64,000 bases of DNA from SZAS-79 sp965279075 (GTDB lineage: Bacteria; Pseudomonadota; Gammaproteobacteria; Burkholderiales; SG8-39). This document shows, piece after piece, positions 25,501-34,500 of this stretch. The stretch lies in NCBI GenBank assembly GCA_965279075.1, contig CBDIHI010000009.1, forward strand, positions 1-64,000. The letters run 5' to 3'. The notes below the pieces were generated by a model. It worked only from the letters and a program-made list of their open reading frames with translations. It did not search any database and was not told the origin of the DNA. Position numbers and translations under genes: made by a program. Positions within the stretch are counted from its first letter, which is position 1. Each line of letters begins with the position of its first letter.

Positions 25501-28500
25501 CGAAGCACTCGCAAACGACATCCCCAGGCTGCTGCGCTGCGCATCGTTGAAACCCTGCGCGCCCGCAACCGTCGTCGCATCCGCCGTCGTGAACCCGCTG
25601 TAGCCGCCCGCCACGTTCGCCGTCGTGCCCGCCGTCGTGCCCGTCAGCGTGAACGTCTGACCGCTCATCCCCGTGATCGCGCCCGTGCCCGACACCGTCG
25701 AGACGCTCGCGAACGTCATCCCAAGGCTGCTGCGGTTGGCGTTGTTGAAGCTCTGCGCACCAGCAACCGTCGTCGCATCCGCCGCCGTGAACCCGCTATA
25801 CCCGCCCGTGATCTGCGCCGTCGTACCCGCCGTCGTGCCCGTCAGCGTGAACGTCTGACCGGTCATGCCCGTGATCGCGCCCGTGCCCGACACCGTCGTG
25901 GCCGAGGCGAACGACATCCCCAGGCTGCTGCGCTGCGCATCATTGAAACCCTGCGCGCCCGCAACCACTTGAGCGTCGGCCGTCGTAAACCCGCTATACC
26001 CACCCGTGATCTGCGCCGTCGTGCCCGCCGTCGTGCCCGTCAGCGTGAACGTGCCCGCCCCGATCCCGGTGATCGCACCCGTGCCCGACACCGTCGTGGC
26101 CGAGGCGAACGACATCCCCAGGCTGCTGCGCTGCGCATCATTGAAACCCTGCGCGCCCGCAACCGTCGTCGCATCCGCCGTCGTGAACCCGCTATACCCA
26201 CCCGCCACGTTCGTCGTCGTGCCCGCCGTCGTACCCGTCAGCGTGAACGTCTGACCGCTCATCCCCGTGATCGCGCCCGTACCCGACACCGTCGAGACGC
26301 TCGCGAACGTCATCCCAAGGCTGCTGCGGTTGGCGTTGTTGAAACTCTGCGCACCAGCAACCGTCGTCGCATCCGCCGCGGTGAACCCGCTATACCCGCC
26401 CGTGATCTGCGCCGTCGTACCCGCCGTCGTGCCCGTCAGCGTGAACGTCTGGCCGCTCATCCCCGTGATCGTGCCCGTGCCCGACACCGTCGTCGCCGCC
26501 GCGAACGTCATCCCCAGGCTGCTCTTGTTCGCGTTGTTGAAGCTCTGCGCTCCCGCAACCACCTGGGCGTCAGCTGCCGTGAACCCGCTATAGCCCCCGG
26601 TGATCTGCGCCGTCGTGCCCGCCGTCGTGCCCGTCAGCGTGAACGTGCCCGCCCCGATCCCGGTGATCGCACCCGTGCCCGACACCGTCGTGGCCGAGGC
26701 GAACGACATCCCCAGGCTGCTGCGCTGCGCATCATTGAAACCCTGCGCGCCCGCAACCACTTGAGCGTCGGCCGTCGTAAACCCGCTATACCCACCCGTG
26801 ATCTGCGCCGTCGTGCCCGCCGTCGTGCCCGTCAGCGTGAACGTGCCCGCCCCGATCCCGGTGATCGCACCCGTGCCCGACACCGTCGTGGCCGAGGCGA
26901 ACGACATCCCCAGGCTGCTGCGCTGCGCATCATTGAAACCCTGCGCGCCCGCAACCGTCGTCGCATCCGCCGTCGTGAACCCGCTATACCCACCCGCCAC
27001 GTTCGTCGTCGTGCCCGCCGTCGTACCCGTCAGCGTGAACGTCTGACCGCTCATCCCCGTGATCGCGCCCGTACCCGACACCGTCGAGACGCTCGCGAAC
27101 GTCATCCCAAGGCTGCTGCGGTTGGCGTTGTTGAAACTCTGCGCACCAGCAACCGTCGTCGCATCCGCCGCGGTGAACCCGCTATACCCGCCCGTGATCT
27201 GCGCCGTCGTACCCGCCGTCGTGCCCGTCAGCGTGAACGTCTGGCCGCTCATCCCCGTGATCGTGCCCGTGCCCGACACCGTCGTCGCCGCCGCGAACGT
27301 CATCCCCAGGCTGCTCTTGTTCGCGTTGTTGAAGCTCTGCGCTCCCGCAACCACCTGGGCGTCAGCTGCCGTGAACCCGCTATAGCCCCCGGTGATCTGC
27401 GCCGTCGTGCCCGCCGTCGTGCCCGTCAGCGTGAACGTGCCCGCCCCGATCCCGGTGATCGCACCCGTGCCCGACACCGTCGAAGCACTCGCAAACGACA
27501 TCCCCAGGCTGCTGCGCTGCGCATCGTTGAAACCCTGCGCGCCCGCAACCGTCGTCGCATCCGCCGTCGTGAACCCGCTGTAGCCGCCCGCCACGTTCGC
27601 CGTCGTGCCCGCCGTCGTGCCCGTCAGCGTGAACGTCTGACCGCTCATCCCCGTGATCGCGCCCGTGCCCGACACCGTCGAGACGCTCGCGAACGTCATC
27701 CCAAGGCTGCTGCGGTTGGCGTTGTTGAAGCTCTGCGCACCAGCAACCGTCGTCGCATCCGCCGCCGTGAACCCGCTATACCCGCCCGTGATCTGCGCCG
27801 TCGTACCCGCCGTCGTGCCCGTCAGCGTGAACGTCTGGCCGCTCATCCCCGTGATCGTGCCCGTGCCCGACACCGTCGTGGCCGAGGCGAACGACATCCC
27901 CAGGCTGCTGCGCTGCGCATCATTGAAACCCTGCGCGCCCGCAACCACTTGAGCGTCGGCCGTCGTAAACCCGCTATACCCACCCGTGATCTGCGCCGTC
28001 GTGCCCGCCGTCGTGCCCGTCAGCGTGAACGTGCCCGCCCCGATCCCGGTGATCGCACCCGTGCCCGACACCGTCGTGGCCGAGGCGAACGACATCCCCA
28101 GGCTGCTGCGCTGCGCATCATTGAAACCCTGCGCGCCCGCAACCGTCGTCGCATCCGCCGTCGTGAACCCGCTGTAGCCGCCCGCCACGTTCGTCGTCGT
28201 GCCCGCCGTCGTACCCGTCAGCGTGAACGTCTGACCGCTCATCCCCGTGATCGCACCCGTACCCGACACCGTCGAGACGCTCGCGAACGTCATCCCAAGG
28301 CTGCTGCGGTTGGCGTTGTTGAAACTCTGCGCACCAGCAACCGTCGTCGCATCCGCCGCGGTGAACCCGCTATACCCGCCCGTGATCTGCGCCGTCGTAC
28401 CCGCCGTCGTGCCCGTCAGCGTGAACGTCTGGCCGCTCATCCCCGTGATCGTGCCCGTGCCCGACACCGTCGTCGCCGCCGCGAACGTCATCCCCAGGCT

Positions 28501-31500
28501 GCTCTTGTTCGCGTTGTTGAAGCTCTGCGCACCAGCAACCGTCGTCGCATCCGCCGCGGTGAACCCGCTATACCCGCCCACGATCTGCGCCGTCGTGCCC
28601 GCCGTCGTGCCCGTCAGCGTGAACGTGCCCGCCCCGATCCCGGTGATCGCACCCGTGCCCGACACCGTCGTGGCCGAGGCGAACGACATCCCCAGGCTGC
28701 TGCGCTGCGCATCATTGAAACCCTGCGCGCCCGCAACCACTTGAGCGTCGGCCGTCGTAAACCCGCTATACCCACCCGTGATCTGCGCCGTCGTGCCCGC
28801 CGTCGTGCCCGTCAGCGTGAACGTGCCCGCCCCGATCCCGGTGATCGCACCCGTGCCCGACACCGTCGAAGCACTCGCAAACGACATCCCCAGGCTGCTG
28901 CGCTGCGCATCATTGAAACCCTGCGCGCCCGCAACCGTCGTCGCATCCGCCGTCGTGAACCCGCTGTAGCCGCCCGCCACGTTCGTCGTCGTGCCCGCCG
29001 TCGTACCCGTCAGCGTGAACGTCTGACCGCTCATCCCCGTGATCGCACCCGTACCCGACACCGTCGAGACGCTCGCGAACGTCATCCCAAGGCTGCTGCG
29101 GTTGGCGTTGTTGAAACTCTGCGCACCAGCAACCGTCGTCGCATCCGCCGCGGTGAACCCGCTATACCCGCCCGTGATCTGCGCCGTCGTACCCGCCGTC
29201 GTGCCCGTCAGCGTGAACGTCTGGCCGCTCATCCCCGTGATCGTGCCCGTGCCCGACACCGTCGTCGCCGCCGCGAACGTCATCCCCAGGCTGCTCTTGT
29301 TCGCGTTGTTGAAGCTCTGCGCTCCCGCAACCACCTGGGCGTCAGCTGCCGTGAACCCGCTATAGCCCCCGGTGATCTGCGCCGTCGTGCCCGCCGTCGT
29401 GCCCGTCAGCGTGAACGTGCCCGCCCCGATCCCGGTGATCGCACCCGTGCCCGACACCGTCGAAGCACTCGCAAACGACATCCCCAGGCTGCTGCGCTGC
29501 GCATCGTTGAAACCCTGCGCGCCCGCAACCGTCGTCGCATCCGCCGTCGTGAACCCGCTGTAGCCGCCCGCCACGTTCGCCGTCGTGCCCGCCGTCGTGC
29601 CCGTCAGCGTGAACGTCTGACCGCTCATCCCCGTGATCGCGCCCGTGCCCGACACCGTCGAGACGCTCGCGAACGTCATCCCAAGGCTGCTGCGGTTGGC
29701 GTTGTTGAAGCTCTGCGCACCAGCAACCGTCGTCGCATCCGCCGCCGTGAACCCGCTATACCCGCCCGTGATCTGCGCCGTCGTACCCGCCGTCGTGCCC
29801 GTCAGCGTGAACGTCTGGCCGCTCATCCCCGTGATCGTGCCCGTGCCCGACACCGTCGTGGCCGAGGCGAACGACATCCCCAGGCTGCTGCGCTGCGCAT
29901 CATTGAAACCCTGCGCGCCCGCAACCACTTGAGCGTCGGCCGTCGTAAACCCGCTATACCCACCCGTGATCTGCGCCGTCGTGCCCGCCGTCGTGCCCGT
30001 CAGCGTGAACGTGCCCGCCCCGATCCCGGTGATCGCACCCGTGCCCGACACCGTCGTGGCCGAGGCGAACGACATCCCCAGGCTGCTGCGCTGCGCATCA
30101 TTGAAACCCTGCGCGCCCGCAACCGTCGTCGCATCCGCCGTCGTGAACCCGCTATACCCACCCGCCACGTTCGTCGTCGTGCCCGCCGTCGTACCCGTCA
30201 GCGTGAACGTCTGACCGCTCATCCCCGTGATCGCGCCCGTACCCGACACCGTCGAGACGCTCGCGAACGTCATCCCAAGGCTGCTGCGGTTGGCGTTGTT
30301 GAAACTCTGCGCACCAGCAACCGTCGTCGCATCCGCCGCGGTGAACCCGCTATACCCGCCCGTGATCTGCGCCGTCGTACCCGCCGTCGTGCCCGTCAGC
30401 GTGAACGTCTGGCCGCTCATCCCCGTGATCGTGCCCGTGCCCGACACCGTCGTCGCCGCCGCGAACGTCATCCCCAGGCTGCTCTTGTTCGCGTTGTTGA
30501 AGCTCTGCGCACCAGCAACCGTCGTCGCATCCGCCGCGGTGAACCCGCTATACCCGCCCACGATCTGCGCCGTCGTGCCCGCCGTCGTGCCCGTCAGCGT
30601 GAACGTCTGGCCGCTCATCCCCGTGATCGTGCCCGTGCCCGACACCGTCGTCGCCGCCGCGAACGTCATCCCCAGGCTGCTCTTGTTCGCGTTGTTGAAG
30701 CTCTGCGCTCCCGCAACCACTTGAGCGTCAGCGGCCGTAAACCCGCTATACCCACCCGTGATCTGCGCCGTCGTGCCCGCCGTCGTGCCCGTCAGCGTGA
30801 ACGTGCCCGCCCCGATCCCGGTGATCGCACCCGTGCCCGACACCGTCGAAGCACTCGCAAACGACATCCCCAGGCTGCTGCGCTGCGCATCGTTGAAACC
30901 CTGCGCGCCCGCAACCGTCGTCGCATCCGCCGTCGTGAACCCGCTGTAGCCGCCCGCCACGTTCGTCGTCGTGCCCGCCGTCGTACCCGTCAGCGTGAAC
31001 GTCTGACCGCTCATCCCCGTGATCGCACCCGTACCCGACACCGTCGAGACGCTCGCGAACGTCATCCCAAGGCTGCTGCGGTTGGCGTTGTTGAAACTCT
31101 GCGCACCAGCAACCGTCGTCGCATCCGCCGCGGTGAACCCGCTATACCCGCCCGTGATCTGCGCCGTCGTACCCGCCGTCGTGCCCGTCAGCGTGAACGT
31201 CTGGCCGCTCATCCCCGTGATCGTGCCCGTGCCCGACACCGTCGTCGCCGCCGCGAACGTCATCCCCAGGCTGCTCTTGTTCGCGTTGTTGAAGCTCTGC
31301 GCTCCCGCAACCACCTGGGCGTCAGCTGCCGTGAACCCGCTATAGCCCCCGGTGATCTGCGCCGTCGTGCCCGCCGTCGTGCCCGTCAGCGTGAACGTGC
31401 CCGCCCCGATCCCGGTGATCGCACCCGTGCCCGACACCGTCGTGGCCGAGGCGAACGACATCCCCAGGCTGCTGCGCTGCGCATCATTGAAACCCTGCGC

Positions 31501-34500
31501 GCCCGCAACCACTTGAGCGTCGGCCGTCGTAAACCCGCTATACCCACCCGTGATCTGCGCCGTCGTGCCCGCCGTCGTGCCCGTCAGCGTGAACGTGCCC
31601 GCCCCGATCCCGGTGATCGCACCCGTGCCCGACACCGTCGTGGCCGAGGCGAACGACATCCCCAGGCTGCTGCGCTGCGCATCGTTGAAACCCTGCGCGC
31701 CCGCAACCGTCGTCGCATCCGCCGTCGTGAACCCGCTGTAGCCGCCCGCCACGTTCGCCGTCGTGCCCGCCGTCGTGCCCGTCAGCGTGAACGTCTGACC
31801 GCTCATCCCCGTGATCGCGCCCGTGCCCGACACCGTCGAGACGCTCGCGAACGTCATCCCAAGGCTGCTGCGGTTGGCGTTGTTGAAGCTCTGCGCACCA
31901 GCAACCGTCGTCGCATCCGCCGCCGTGAACCCGCTATACCCGCCCGTGATCTGCGCCGTCGTACCCGCCGTCGTGCCCGTCAGCGTGAACGTCTGACCGG
32001 TCATGCCCGTGATCGCGCCCGTGCCCGACACCGTCGTGGCCGAGGCGAACGACATCCCCAGGCTGCTGCGCTGCGCATCATTGAAACCCTGCGCGCCCGC
32101 AACCACTTGAGCGTCGGCCGTCGTAAACCCGCTATACCCACCCGTGATCTGCGCCGTCGTGCCCGCCGTCGTGCCCGTCAGCGTGAACGTGCCCGCCCCG
32201 ATCCCGGTGATCGCACCCGTGCCCGACACCGTCGTGGCCGAGGCGAACGACATCCCCAGGCTGCTGCGCTGCGCATCATTGAAACCCTGCGCGCCCGCAA
32301 CCGTCGTCGCATCCGCCGTCGTGAACCCGCTATACCCACCCGCCACGTTCGTCGTCGTGCCCGCCGTCGTACCCGTCAGCGTGAACGTCTGACCGCTCAT
32401 CCCCGTGATCGCGCCCGTACCCGACACCGTCGAGACGCTCGCGAACGTCATCCCAAGGCTGCTGCGGTTGGCGTTGTTGAAACTCTGCGCACCAGCAACC
32501 GTCGTCGCATCCGCCGCGGTGAACCCGCTATACCCGCCCGTGATCTGCGCCGTCGTACCCGCCGTCGTGCCCGTCAGCGTGAACGTCTGGCCGCTCATCC
32601 CCGTGATCGTGCCCGTGCCCGACACCGTCGTCGCCGCCGCGAACGTCATCCCCAGGCTGCTCTTGTTCGCGTTGTTGAAGCTCTGCGCTCCCGCAACCAC
32701 CTGGGCGTCAGCTGCCGTGAACCCGCTATAGCCCCCGGTGATCTGCGCCGTCGTGCCCGCCGTCGTGCCCGTCAGCGTGAACGTGCCCGCCCCGATCCCG
32801 GTGATCGCGCCCGTGCCCGACACCGTCGTGGCCGAGGCGAACGACATCCCCAGGCTGCTGCGCTGCGCATCATTGAAACCCTGCGCGCCCGCAACCACTT
32901 GAGCGTCGGCCGTCGTAAACCCGCTATACCCACCCGTGATCTGCGCCGTCGTGCCCGCCGTCGTGCCCGTCAGCGTGAACGTGCCCGCCCCGATCCCGGT
33001 GATCGCACCCGTGCCCGACACCGTCGTGGCCGAGGCGAACGACATCCCCAGGCTGCTGCGCTGCGCATCATTGAAACCCTGCGCGCCCGCAACCGTCGTC
33101 GCATCCGCCGTCGTGAACCCGCTATACCCACCCGCCACGTTCGTCGTCGTGCCCGCCGTCGTACCCGTCAGCGTGAACGTCTGACCGCTCATCCCCGTGA
33201 TCGCGCCCGTACCCGACACCGTCGAGACGCTCGCGAACGTCATCCCAAGGCTGCTGCGGTTGGCGTTGTTGAAACTCTGCGCACCAGCAACCGTCGTCGC
33301 ATCCGCCGCCGTGAACCCGCTATACCCGCCCGTGATCTGCGCCGTCGTACCCGCCGTCGTGCCCGTCAGCGTGAACGTCTGACCGGTCATGCCCGTGATC
33401 GCGCCCGTGCCCGACACCGTCGTGGCCGAGGCGAACGACATCCCCAGGCTGCTGCGCTGCGCATCATTGAAACCCTGCGCGCCCGCAACCACTTGAGCGT
33501 CGGCCGTCGTAAACCCGCTATACCCACCCGTGATCTGCGCCGTCGTGCCCGCCGTCGTGCCCGTCAGCGTGAACGTGCCCGCCCCGATCCCGGTGATCGC
33601 ACCCGTGCCCGACACCGTCGTGGCCGAGGCGAACGACATCCCCAGGCTGCTGCGCTGCGCATCATTGAAACCCTGCGCGCCCGCAACCGTCGTCGCATCC
33701 GCCGTCGTGAACCCGCTATACCCACCCGCCACGTTCGTCGTCGTGCCCGCCGTCGTACCCGTCAGCGTGAACGTCTGACCGCTCATCCCCGTGATCGCGC
33801 CCGTACCCGACACCGTCGAGACGCTCGCGAACGTCATCCCAAGGCTGCTGCGGTTGGCGTTGTTGAAACTCTGCGCACCAGCAACCGTCGTCGCATCCGC
33901 CGCCGTGAACCCGCTATACCCGCCCGTGATCTGCGCCGTCGTACCCGCCGTCGTGCCCGTCAGCGTGAACGTCTGACCGGTCATGCCCGTGATCGCGCCC
34001 GTGCCCGACACCGTCGTGGCCGAGGCGAACGACATCCCCAGGCTGCTGCGCTGCGCATCATTGAAACCCTGCGCGCCCGCAACCACTTGAGCGTCGGCCG
34101 TCGTAAACCCGCTATACCCACCCGTGATCTGCGCCGTCGTGCCCGCCGTCGTGCCCGTCAGCGTGAACGTGCCCGCCCCGATCCCGGTGATCGCACCCGT
34201 GCCCGACACCGTCGTGGCCGAGGCGAATGTCATGCCTCGGGTGGTCTTTGTAGCGTCGTTGAAATCCGATGCGCCCGCCACCACCTTTGCGTCCGCAGAA
34301 CCAAAGCTATTGAAGGTAATCCCGCTTGCCGTCCCCACTTGAGTGTTGCTCAGCGTAAACGTGTTGTTGCCAAGACCTGTGATCGCCCCTCCGGTGGAAG
34401 ACGTCGCCGTTCCCGTGCTCGTTTGTAGCGCTCCAACGAAGATGAAGTTCGCAACGTTAGTCAGCGTGCCGTTGAATGTAATGCTTGAACCGGTAAGTGT

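Noticed and set aside
24440..34340. CRISPR-like regular repeats
   Set aside because: Units are contiguous, 198 bp, protein-coding and without unique spacers; this is a coding tandem array.
23788..34428. 3546-codon plus-strand open frame opposite the adhesin repeats
   Set aside because: It is the antisense of a 198-bp (multiple of three) repeat with no stop in that frame. The product is a monotonous Arg/His-rich sequence with no domain, signal or ribosome site, so it is a composition artefact.
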